NCBI GenBank assembly: GCA_021788565.1
Contig: JAJYKO010000425.1
Location: forward strand, 1-5,784
Source of the DNA: Chloroflexota bacterium
GTDB lineage: Bacteria > Chloroflexota > UBA6077
Length of the DNA: 5,784 bases
Direction of reading: 5' to 3'
Shown here: positions 1 through 5,041 of the stretch, in pieces
Layout of the letters: every line of letters begins with the position of its first letter
How positions within the stretch are numbered: position 1 is the first letter of the stretch
Position numbers and translations under genes: made by a program
Notes under the pieces: generated by a model
What the model saw: the letters and a program-made list of their open reading frames with translations, nothing else
The model's database searches: none
Told to the model about the DNA's origin: nothing

Positions 1-951
1 CGCCTGGCTAACGAATGGCAGAACGCCGGCTCCCTCGAGAGGGTCCCCACGTACTACGACCGCTCGCCGTGGAACCCCTCCCCTCCGCTGGGGAGTGCGG
101 ATCCAGCAAGTGCCACCTACGGGACCCTGCATGCTGCCCTCGAGAATGGGGCGGTGTACCGGCTGGTGGTGCTGCCCTCCCCCGAAACGGATGAGCGCTT
201 CTTCAAGGAGACGGGCTTCAGGATCGGCAAGGACTCCTTCTGGGACTACTTCAATCGGCGGGGAGGCGTGAGGACCTTCGGATATCCCGTCTCCCGCGAG
301 TTCCCCTTCAAGGGCTTCCAGGTCCAGTTCTTCCAGAGGGCCGTGCTCCAGTCCACCCCGGATGGGGGTGTGGCCCTTATGAACATTCTGGATGCGGGCC
401 TTCTACCTTACACGAGGGTGAACTCCTCAACCTTCCCCGTCCCCGATCCCGACCTTCTCTCCTCCGCCCCGTCTCCCTCGGAGCCCAACTTCGGCGCCAG
501 GGCCATCGCCTTTATCGCTGCCAACGTCCCCGACCGATGGAACGGCATGGAGGTAGGCTTCCTGAGGGCGTACTCCTCTACGGTGCGCTACGAGGACGCC
601 TTCCCGACAGGCGGGGCAGATGAGGGGCTCCTGCCCCTGCTGAACCTGGAGATCTGGGGGCTGCCCACAAGCAGGCCGGCCTTCGACCCGGCGAACCACA
701 ACTTCGTCTACCAGCGTTTCCAGCGAGGGATCCTGCACTACGACGCCTCGACGGGATTGACCCAGGGGCTCCTTCTGGCGGACTATGTGAAGGCGGTCAT
801 GACCGGCGAGAACCTCCCTTCCGACCTTGACTCCCAGGCGGTCGGGAGCGCGCTGTACCGCCAGTATGATAGGAGCAGCCCATTGTGGCTGGCGAGGCCA
901 CAGGAACTGCCGGGGACGATTCTGATGGGGGCCTTCGAGCCGGGACCATGA
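1..951 (+). CDS. Chloroflexota exported repeat protein, 3' part (5' end outside window)
   Basis: The frame is open from base 1 to the TGA at 949-951, giving 316 visible residues with no stop or convincing start, so the gene begins upstream; the GTG at 154 has no ribosome binding site and lies inside conserved-looking sequence. Two related modules are visible. Residues about 67-110 carry FFKETGFRIG, FWDYFNRRGGVRTFGYPVS and FQVQFFQRAV. Residues about 205-265 carry LEIWGLPTS, NFVYQRFQRGILHYD and GLTQGLLLADYVKAVMTG, ending in a YRQYD/…FEPG tail. I recognise these aromatic-rich patterns from repeat proteins of Chloroflexota that are usually exported and sit beside peptidase-like or carbohydrate-binding-like domains. 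The molecular function is not established, and no catalytic motif is visible. The signal peptide, if any, is off the window. The family resemblance is strong; the role is unknown. Confidence 0.85.
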   Translation, partial: RLANEWQNAGSLERVPTYYDRSPWNPSPPLGSADPASATYGTLHAALENGAVYRLVVLPSPETDERFFKETGFRIGKDSFWDYFNRRGGVRTFGYPVSREFPFKGFQVQFFQRAVLQSTPDGGVALMNILDAGLLPYTRVNSSTFPVPDPDLLSSAPSPSEPNFGARAIAFIAANVPDRWNGMEVGFLRAYSSTVRYEDAFPTGGADEGLLPLLNLEIWGLPTSRPAFDPANHNFVYQRFQRGILHYDASTGLTQGLLLADYVKAVMTGENLPSDLDSQAVGSALYRQYDRSSPLWLARPQELPGTILMGAFEPGP

Positions 952-952
952 A

Positions 953-970
953 GCGGCCGCGGACGGCCGC
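953..970 (+). terminator. GC-rich hairpin directly after the stop codon
   Basis: GCGGCCG (953-959) and CGGCCGC (964-970) form a perfect 7-bp stem with a CGGA loop, two bases after the TGA of the preceding gene. There is no T-tract after it, so it is not a classical intrinsic terminator. In a GC-rich genome it may still act as a pause, a 3'-end stabiliser or a factor-assisted terminator. Confidence 0.4.
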
Positions 971-978
971 GGGATGAC

Positions 979-1218
979 TCAGCCGGGATTGCGCACGAGT
1001 GAATAGACGGATAAAGGCATCGTCATGAGATCTGACTTGTACCGGGCCGTGATGAAGTAGTTGGCCCATGGGATGGCCTGAGCTACCAATATGGCTCGGT
1101 CACAGAATGGTACTGGCGAGGTGACCCAGATGATCCGCAGGGTCGGGTTGGCGCTGGACGGCGGAACCACGATTGAGACAGAACCCCTGCCGGATTGCGA
1201 GGGTGTGGCACCCGGCAT
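979..1218 (-). pseudogene. Possible remnant ORF, unknown protein
   Basis: A 79-residue minus-strand reading frame starts with an ATG placed immediately after an in-frame TGA and ends with TGA at 981-979. There is no Shine-Dalgarno sequence before the ATG. The middle part (IIWVTSPVPFCDRAILVAQ then ANYFITARYKSDL) has a hydrophobic/polar alternation like beta strands, and its codons often end in C or G as in the real genes nearby. This suggests the 3' remnant of a beta-rich protein, not a random frame. I do not recognise the family. It could equally be chance in GC-rich DNA. Confidence 0.2.
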
Positions 1219-1264
1219 TCACGCTACGAGTGACGCCGTGCCTTCCTGGAGCATCCGGTCGTGC

Positions 1265-1287
1265 ATAGCTAACTAGTTGGTAGCTAT
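1265..1287. repeat. Inverted repeat ATAGCTA / TAGCTAT
   Basis: ATAGCTA (1265-1271) and TAGCTAT (1281-1287) are perfect 7-bp arms around a 9-base centre, which partly overlaps a second small palindrome AACTAGTT (1271-1278). It is noticeably AT-rich against its surroundings and lies about 160 bases upstream of the nuclease-like gene. It could be a protein-binding dyad or a scar of a mobile element; nothing in the sequence decides. Confidence 0.4.
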
Positions 1288-1434
1288 CTCCTGCTGAGCC
1301 TCCTGAAGCGGCATTGCCCCGAGCAGGCCTGGGCATGCAGGTAGTTCTGACGCAGCATTGAGCCGCTGGTGAGCAGGTTGCTGGCCGAGGTGCTGGCCGA
1401 TTAGTGCCGCCTGTGCGAACGAGCGGTCGAGATA

Positions 1435-1440
1435 AGGAGG
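1435..1440 (+). promoter_or_regulatory. Ribosome binding site deciding the start at 1449
   Basis: AGGAGG, in the context ATAAGGAGG, lies 8 bases before the ATG at 1449. The same frame has an upstream ATG at 1404 that would add 15 residues (MPPVRTSGRDKEEAP) and would place this Shine-Dalgarno sequence inside the coding region. The site therefore argues for 1449 as the true start. Confidence 0.8.
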
Positions 1441-1448
1441 AAGCCCCA

Positions 1449-2243
1449 ATGGAAGGCGAAGCACTTGGCCTGGACTATCGGAAGAACCTCATCGTCGATC
1501 GTGATAACCCCATCCTCGTCATGAAGGCCTGGCGCGACCACTTCTCCCTCCGGTCTGACGCGGTGGGCCAGGCCTATCTCGGTCGCCCAAACGGCGAGGA
1601 CGCCCTCACCTGGAACGTCTTCCGCTCTCTTGAGCGAACCCCTTCGCACGCAGGTTACCACGTAGTGGAGAGCCTGTTCGGCGTCTCAGATGTGCGGAAT
1701 CTCCTCTTCTGGGGATGCGACCTGGAGCACAGGGGAGATGCCCAGAACCGTCTCAGCAACCTGATTAGAAGGGTCGATGGCCGGCATGCAGGCACGATGA
1801 CAGAGATCGACCTGCTGATAGTGGCCGAGGGCGAAGTGCTGTGCGTGGAGTGCAAGCTGAACTGGAGCGGCAGCGGCTCCCCGTACGCCGCGAGAGGGGG
1901 CGGGGCGGAGAAGCGGTGGAAAACGTACCGTGAGGAGTGCCCTGAACTGGCCGACTTCGAGGGCGATTGGAGGGCGGTTTACCAACTCCTGCGCAACTAC
2001 GTGTACGCGAAACTGCTCACGGCCGACCTCGGTAAGCTCAAATGGGGGGTGTGCCCGCTCGTGAACGGTGCCCACGCCGGCGGCCTCGGCGCCTACTACA
2101 CGCCCCTGCGGCAGTTCTCGGCCGAGCGCTTCCGCCCTCTTCGCACCTGGCAGGATGCGAGAGCGCTCATCGAGTCGGGTGTTGAGCCTCTGGGTCACAG
2201 GCGCTCCTTGATCCTGCGAAAGATGGCTGAGGCGGGGGTTTGA
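1449..2243 (+). CDS. PD-(D/E)XK nuclease-like protein (restriction-endonuclease fold)
   Basis: This is a 264-residue protein starting at the ATG behind a strong AGGAGG. The central part shows a PD-(D/E)XK-type active-site pattern: T-E119-I-D121-LLIV, a short turn, then LCV-E134-C-K136-L. Here D121 would bind the metal and E134/K136 form the ExK half-motif. A later helix, around YQLLRNYVYAK (178-188), contains Q179 and R182, which could be accessory residues of the fold. The N-terminal third (NPILVMKAWRDHF; GEDALTWNVFRSLE; LFWGCDLEH) looks like a family-specific helical region. There is no signal peptide or membrane segment, so the protein is cytoplasmic. No methyltransferase, helicase or specificity subunit is visible beside it, so a restriction role is only an inference. 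Repair or mobile-DNA processing is equally possible. The fold is likely; the exact family is not recognised. Confidence 0.75.
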   Translation: MEGEALGLDYRKNLIVDRDNPILVMKAWRDHFSLRSDAVGQAYLGRPNGEDALTWNVFRSLERTPSHAGYHVVESLFGVSDVRNLLFWGCDLEHRGDAQNRLSNLIRRVDGRHAGTMTEIDLLIVAEGEVLCVECKLNWSGSGSPYAARGGGAEKRWKTYREECPELADFEGDWRAVYQLLRNYVYAKLLTADLGKLKWGVCPLVNGAHAGGLGAYYTPLRQFSAERFRPLRTWQDARALIESGVEPLGHRRSLILRKMAEAGV

Positions 2244-2297
2244 CCATGCGCCCGTGGTGTACGGAGCCCCCGCCATCAGCCCGCATTGCCCCGTTCC

Positions 2298-2316
2298 TGA
2301 GGACACTCCGTCCTCA
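2298..2316. terminator. Hairpin between convergent genes
   Basis: TGAGGAC (2298-2304) and GTCCTCA (2310-2316) form a perfect 7-bp stem with a 5-base ACTCC loop, 55 bases after the nuclease-like stop codon. No T-run follows on either strand. Its place between converging genes fits a transcript end, but intrinsic termination is not shown. Confidence 0.35.
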
Positions 2317-2370
2317 CCGCCTCCTCGGCTTCGGACCGAACATCGAGAGGTCCTGCTGCCCCAACTGAGC

Positions 2371-2413
2371 CCTCGTGGTGTGCTCCCTGATCCGTCCCTT
2401 CCCCCACACGAGG
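2371..2413. terminator. Second, imperfect hairpin between convergent genes
   Basis: CCTCGTGGTGTG (2371-2382) pairs with CACACGAGG (2405-2413) as a 9-bp stem with bulging around one G and a loop of about 22 pyrimidine-rich bases. It lies 35 bases beyond the stop of the minus-strand protease gene, so it could mark that transcript's end. No U-tract is present. Confidence 0.3.
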
Positions 2414-2447
2414 AACGACCTGCACCTTGTCTACAGGCCCCTAGCTA

Positions 2448-3773
2448 CTACTGCAACACTCCACCTAGACACTGCTGCTGGTAACTAGCGGTCGTGATGA
2501 CGTAGTCCCTGAGGTTTCCGTTGACTGCAGCAGTCAGGAGAGCGTATTCTTCGAAATCTTCCTCTGTGTACAGGCGATAGGTCGGCATCATCCCCCATAC
2601 GTATGCTTGCCACTCGAACGCGTTGATCTCGTCCTGGAAGCAGTCGAATGCACCAACCACATTGCCGCGCATCGCATGGTAAGTCTCGTGGGCAAGGACG
2701 GCCGCCAGAATCTCTGCTCGCTGTCCCTTCAGTTGGGAGTTGATCGTTATCACGTTGTCCTTAGGTGAGTACATGCCCCAAACATTCGATGGCAGATTCC
2801 CCCACTGAACACGAGTCTGGCGCTGTCCCGCTGCATCAGCGATCGGTCTCCACCTCACGCCATAGTTGTAAGCGTACGCCAGGGCCCCGCGCAGGTATGC
2901 ATCGCTGAACAGGGAGGCCCATCTATCGTTGACGAGGTACTGCTTCCCGTTCATGGTGATGGTGATGACTGCTGGTCGCTGAGCAGTGATGCTGACTTTC
3001 TTGAACCACCATCCCGATACCCGAGAATGCACATAGATGAACAGAGTGTGCTGTCCGTCAGGGATCGCAGTGCGGTCAACATTGAGCACAAAGCCCGAGT
3101 TGGCATACTCGGCCCTTCCGAGAGCGTTCGCCACGTCGTGACGCGTGCCGTGATCCTGCCTGGTGTCTATCCGCTTCCCAGAATACTCCGGTCCATCGAG
3201 GAAGACCCTGAATTCATCAATGCCGTTCCAATCTTGCCCCGCAGCCCTGGTATCGAGTGCCCATCCCCCTACTGCGAACGCGCCCTCGATTACCTCTCCA
3301 TTCCTCGGCCCATCGATTACTCCCTGGATCGGCGAACCAGCGACCGCGCCAGGTCCAGCTTCCCAATCGGTGAACGGAAGGGGAGGCGGAGCTGGCGTGG
3401 GGGTAGGAGTCAACTGTGTAGTTTGTGAAACCGGAGCCGGTTGGTCCTTTTCCCAATCGAAGCGGTCAGTGTTCAGCCTGCTCTGCACCCCGTTCGGGCC
3501 GTTGATCCAAGTCATGTAGCCGTTCGTGAAGGCGGTCCAGTTGTCGATCTTCCGCCATACCATCAGACCCTTGGTGGTGTGCTGCTCGCTGTTCCCGTTG
3601 GAGACGTTGAAGTACTCGTTCTCGACAGGAGCACCAACGACATCGGCAGGGAGGTGGTCCGCCAGGGCCTTGAAGCCTAGCTTGAATGTCGGGGAGACCT
3701 GAGCGTATGCACTGCTGGCAACTACGATGGAAAGGGCTACGGCTAGAACCAGACCGACGACTCTACTGATCAT
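2448..3773 (-). CDS. Secreted multidomain protein with HExxH zinc-metallopeptidase motif
   Basis: This is a 441-residue protein. I chose the ATG at 3773 because GGAGGA lies 7 bases upstream and a signal peptide starts right there; a longer frame from a TTG at 3893 would bury both. Residues 1-24 form a Sec signal peptide (R4, hydrophobic core, AYA|QV). Residues about 28-108 form a domain with MVWRKIDNWTAFTNGY and TWINGPNGVQSRLNT, which I recognise from Chloroflexota exported proteins. A proline/threonine linker (TPTPTPAPPP, 122-131) follows. Residues about 150-263 look like a beta-sandwich with VGGWALDTR, FLDGPEYSG, NSGFVLNVDR and HTLFIYVHSRVSGWW. The C-terminal part holds H362-E-T-Y-H366, with E363 as the probable catalytic residue and E382 (DEINAFEWQAYVWG) as a probable third zinc ligand. 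Two cysteines (C378, C435) might form a disulfide. It is probably an extracellular or surface metallopeptidase; its substrate is unknown. The gene appears monocistronic. Confidence 0.85.
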   Translation of the reverse strand: MISRVVGLVLAVALSIVVASSAYAQVSPTFKLGFKALADHLPADVVGAPVENEYFNVSNGNSEQHTTKGLMVWRKIDNWTAFTNGYMTWINGPNGVQSRLNTDRFDWEKDQPAPVSQTTQLTPTPTPAPPPLPFTDWEAGPGAVAGSPIQGVIDGPRNGEVIEGAFAVGGWALDTRAAGQDWNGIDEFRVFLDGPEYSGKRIDTRQDHGTRHDVANALGRAEYANSGFVLNVDRTAIPDGQHTLFIYVHSRVSGWWFKKVSITAQRPAVITITMNGKQYLVNDRWASLFSDAYLRGALAYAYNYGVRWRPIADAAGQRQTRVQWGNLPSNVWGMYSPKDNVITINSQLKGQRAEILAAVLAHETYHAMRGNVVGAFDCFQDEINAFEWQAYVWGMMPTYRLYTEEDFEEYALLTAAVNGNLRDYVITTASYQQQCLGGVLQ

Positions 3774-3902
3774 TGCAGCATCCTCCGCACCTTTGTTACA
3801 ACAGCATGGTGGGCCCGCTACGTGCCCCTGCGCTGACTCATGTTGGCCATCCGAAATCGCCTCTTGTAAGGTGCGCGGCCAGGCGCCCACCAAGTTGTTG
3901 CT
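3774..3902 (-). promoter_or_regulatory. Long, possibly structured 5' leader of the protease gene
   Basis: The promoter at 3909-3937 predicts a leader of about 129 nt. Read on the minus strand it contains two perfect 8-base complementarities in the order A-B-A'-B'. A is TGGTGGGC (3892-3885) with A' GCCCACCA (3814-3807), extended outward by ACAAC (3898-3894) with GTTGT (3802-3798). B is CGCACCTT (3875-3868) with B' AAGGTGCG (3793-3786), which abuts the Shine-Dalgarno sequence. Inside A/A', TGGCC (3881-3877) can pair with GGCCA (3848-3844). The two long pairings are either a pseudoknot or mutually exclusive states, as in translation-controlling leaders. I could not match it to a known riboswitch class, and chance pairing in GC-rich sequence remains possible. 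Confidence 0.35.
3781..3786 (-). promoter_or_regulatory. Shine-Dalgarno site of the secreted protease gene
   Basis: On the minus strand GGAGGA lies 7 bases before the ATG at 3773-3771. It fixes the start codon. It also overlaps by one base the segment AAGGTGCG (3793-3786), which is complementary to an upstream leader segment. Confidence 0.8.
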
Positions 3903-3908
3903 GATGAC

Positions 3909-3937
3909 AGTATAGTCAGAATCCAGATATGTGTAAA
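3909..3937 (-). promoter_or_regulatory. Sigma70-type promoter of the protease gene
   Basis: On the minus strand TTTACA (3937-3932) and TATACT (3914-3909) are separated by exactly 17 bases. Each hexamer matches the housekeeping consensus at five of six positions. The local DNA is AT-richer than its surroundings. A start of transcription near 3902 would give a leader of about 129 nt. Confidence 0.6.
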
Positions 3938-4255
3938 CATCCTGTTATACCATTCTCATAAACAAACTCGGCATAGCGGGCTCCAGTCTGCCAACAACCT
4001 GAGCCGTCGGGATTCTTCGGCTGTTCAGATCACGTAGGAGAGCAATCGGCGACGGGCGAGCACTCACCTTCTGGTAGGCTCACCTTCTGTTGCTGTCAAC
4101 AGCGGTTTGAATTTCAGCTAAAACATCGGATTGAAATTCACCAGTTGAGCTGACAGAATGGGTTGACTGCAGGCACCCGTGCCGGCTCTAAGCGGCCCAT
4201 TTTGATAGTCGGGGATGGGCCACCCCTGGGGACCAGCCCTGCTTGATCGACGAGA
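3938..4255. other. Intergenic region with repeats, no confident gene
   Basis: No gene can be supported here. CTCACCTTCTG occurs twice (4063-4073 and 4079-4089) with five bases between. AGCCG (4002-4006) and CGGCT (4018-4022) form a small stem. A short minus-strand frame ending at the TGA 3918-3916 reads in part NPDGSGCWQTGARYAEFVY and looks protein-like, but it is interrupted upstream by a TGA after about 37 codons, so at best it is a gene fragment. The stretch 4087-4156 is listed separately as a possible insertion-sequence end. Confidence 0.45.
4087..4156. mobile_element. Possible insertion-sequence terminus with internal repeats
   Basis: CTGTTG (4087-4092) and CAACAG (4097-4102) form a perfect 6-bp inverted repeat around CTGT, and TGTCAAC starts at 4094. 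Two imperfect direct repeats follow, TTTGAATTTCAGC (4106-4118) and ATTGAAATTCACC (4130-4142), 24 bases apart and matching at 10 of 13 positions; then TTGAGCTGACAG ends at 4156. A TGT-type end with repeated AT-rich sites is typical of the ends of IS21-like elements. The cysteine-rich ORF fragment at 4256-4420 points toward this end. No second end and no IstA/IstB gene is visible, so the assignment is tentative. Confidence 0.3.
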
Positions 4256-4420
4256 TCACCTCCCTTCAGCGTCGAAGAGATCTGAGAGTGCCACCGGCTC
4301 GCCGCAGTGGGGGCAGAGCCCGCCGGGACCTACCCTACGGCAGAAGAGCTGGCAGTCCGGGCAGCGCCTCTCGCCGAGATAGCGCACCCCGCACGATGGG
4401 CACTCGTAGATGGTGGATGA
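4256..4420 (-). pseudogene. 3' fragment of a cysteine-rich zinc-ribbon protein
   Basis: A minus-strand frame without an internal stop ends at TGA 4258-4256. Its last 54 residues carry seven cysteines in the order CxxC-x9-CxxC-x3-C-x8-CxxC (CPSC, CPDC, a lone C, CPHC), with YLGERRCPDCQLFCRRVGP and GGLCPHCGEPVALSDLF in between. This is clearly a double treble-clef/zinc-ribbon-like module at a protein C-terminus. Upstream the frame runs only to a TGA at 4456-4454 and has no start codon. Beyond about 4421 the DNA instead encodes transposase on the other strand, so the 5' part of the gene has been lost at that junction. I associate such ribbons with mobile-element proteins but cannot name the family. 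Expression is unlikely. Confidence 0.55.
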
Positions 4421-4429
4421 GCGAGCCGG

Positions 4430-5014
4430 CCGCCCTTCGGGAACGCCTCCGCGTCAAGGCTGGAAGTGATGCCCAACCGAGTGCCTGCATCATCCTCAGC
4501 CAGTCGGTTAAGACCACCGGGGTCGGGGGTATCCGAGGCTACGACGGCGGCAAGAAGCTCAGCGGGCGAAAGCGCCACCTGGTGGTGGAGACCCAGGGAT
4601 TGGTGCTACGAGCCAACGTCCACAGCGCCAACATCCAGGACAGGGCCGCAGTGCCACTGGTGCTCAAGGACATCAAGAAGGAGTTCCCGCGCTTGCAGCA
4701 CACCTGGGTGGGCCAAGGCTACATGGGTACAGGAAGGGAATGGATCACCGAGCAGCTGGGCTGGACGGTAGAGGTGGTGAGCCATCGCCCCAAGCCCCGG
4801 GGCATCTGGGCACCGGTCGGAGCAGTCATTGACTGGGAGAAGCTCCATCCCAATGGGTTCCGCGGGGGTTCTGCCCAGGAGCTGGGTGGTGGAGAGGATT
4901 CTGTCTTGGCTCGGCCAGAGCCGCGGGCTCAGCAAGGACTACGAAAAGCTCTGCGAGACCAGCGAGACCCTGATCTGCATCGCGATGACTCGGTTGATGG
5001 CAAGGAGGCTGGCT
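4430..5014 (+). pseudogene. IS5-family DDE transposase, truncated, frameshifted, catalytic residues lost
   Basis: The frame with LRERLRVKAG, SQSVKTTGVGGIRGYDGGKK and SGRKRHLVVETQGLVLRA then NVHSANIQDRAA clearly belongs to IS5-type DDE transposases. Roughly the first 80-100 residues of a full protein are missing. An extra base in a G5 run (4864-4868) shifts the frame. Before it the protein reads HPNGFRG; after it, in the next frame, it continues [17 protein letters not shown]…[13 protein letters not shown]…RLMARRLA. The first catalytic Asp of the expected DSQSVK is Leu (codon 4495-4497), and the second Asp of the expected WADGGY is Gly (4711-4713). Only the Glu of WVVER remains (4892-4894). 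The protein cannot catalyse transposition. No stop precedes the terminal-repeat region. Confidence 0.85.
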
Positions 5015-5016
5015 CA

Positions 5017-5041
5017 TACCCGACTTTTCAGACCGTTTCTA
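5017..5041 (+). repeat. Probable right terminal repeat of the IS5 remnant
   Basis: After the last conserved transposase residues (MARRLA, ending 5014) comes TACCCGACTTTTCAGACC followed by GTTTCTAG. The TTTTCAGACCGTTTC stretch resembles the outward ends of IS5-type elements as I remember them. The partner repeat on the left is absent, so the boundary is inferred from the transposase end and from the start of the toxin gene. Confidence 0.4.

Larger units (their letters stand above)
952..1448. other. Intergenic region with no confident gene
   Basis: About 500 bases separate the repeat-protein gene from the nuclease-like gene. Apart from the hairpin after the first gene, the stretch holds one weak minus-strand ORF (979-1218), an inverted repeat at 1265-1287, and a tandem 10-base repeat TGCTGGCCGA at 1379-1388 and 1391-1400 (12-base period). 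I found no tRNA or recognisable RNA. I see no convincing -35/-10 pair for the downstream gene. Several short ORFs on both strands overlap one another and do not resemble known proteins. The region could be decayed coding sequence. Confidence 0.5.
4430..5041 (+). mobile_element. IS5-family insertion sequence remnant, left end missing
   Basis: The remnant comprises a transposase pseudogene and, after it, a probable right terminal repeat reaching to about 5041. The left side is cut off within the transposase gene: homology starts abruptly near 4430, next to the zinc-ribbon fragment, and no copy of the right-end sequence is found to its left. The right edge coincides with CTAG (5039-5042), which contains the stop codon of the toxin gene. 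This agrees with the short TA-containing targets (such as YTAR) used by IS5-type elements. Confidence 0.7.

Noticed and set aside
1404..1448. Longer start of the nuclease-like gene at ATG 1404
   Set aside because: The AGGAGG at 1435-1440 lies 8 bases before the ATG at 1449 and would be inside the coding region if 1404 were used; no such site precedes 1404.
2246..2368. 40-codon ORF starting 2 bases after the nuclease-like stop
   Set aside because: No ribosome site, a proline/arginine-rich low-information sequence, and overlap with the hairpin at 2298-2316; more likely an untranslated 3' region.
3027..3680. Plus-strand ORFs across the protease gene
   Set aside because: They are reading frames antisense to a well-supported gene with recognisable domains and a signal peptide, and they show no protein-family features.
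3774..3893. Longer start of the secreted protease (TTG at 3893)
   Set aside because: It would hide the signal peptide behind 40 polar and cysteine-rich residues and lacks a ribosome site, whereas the ATG at 3773 has both GGAGGA and a signal peptide.
3999..4028. Stem AGCCG/CGGCT as a terminator
   Set aside because: Short stem with an 11-base loop, no T-tract, and no gene on either strand ends next to it.
4063..4089. CTCACCTTCTG repeated twice, considered as a CRISPR or target-site duplication
   Set aside because: There are only two copies 5 bases apart, with no spacer-length unit and no element between them.
4864..4868. Programmed frameshift in the IS5 transposase G-run
   Set aside because: Frameshifting on a slippery run was considered, but two catalytic Asp residues are lost and the 5' end is missing, so simple decay explains the extra base.
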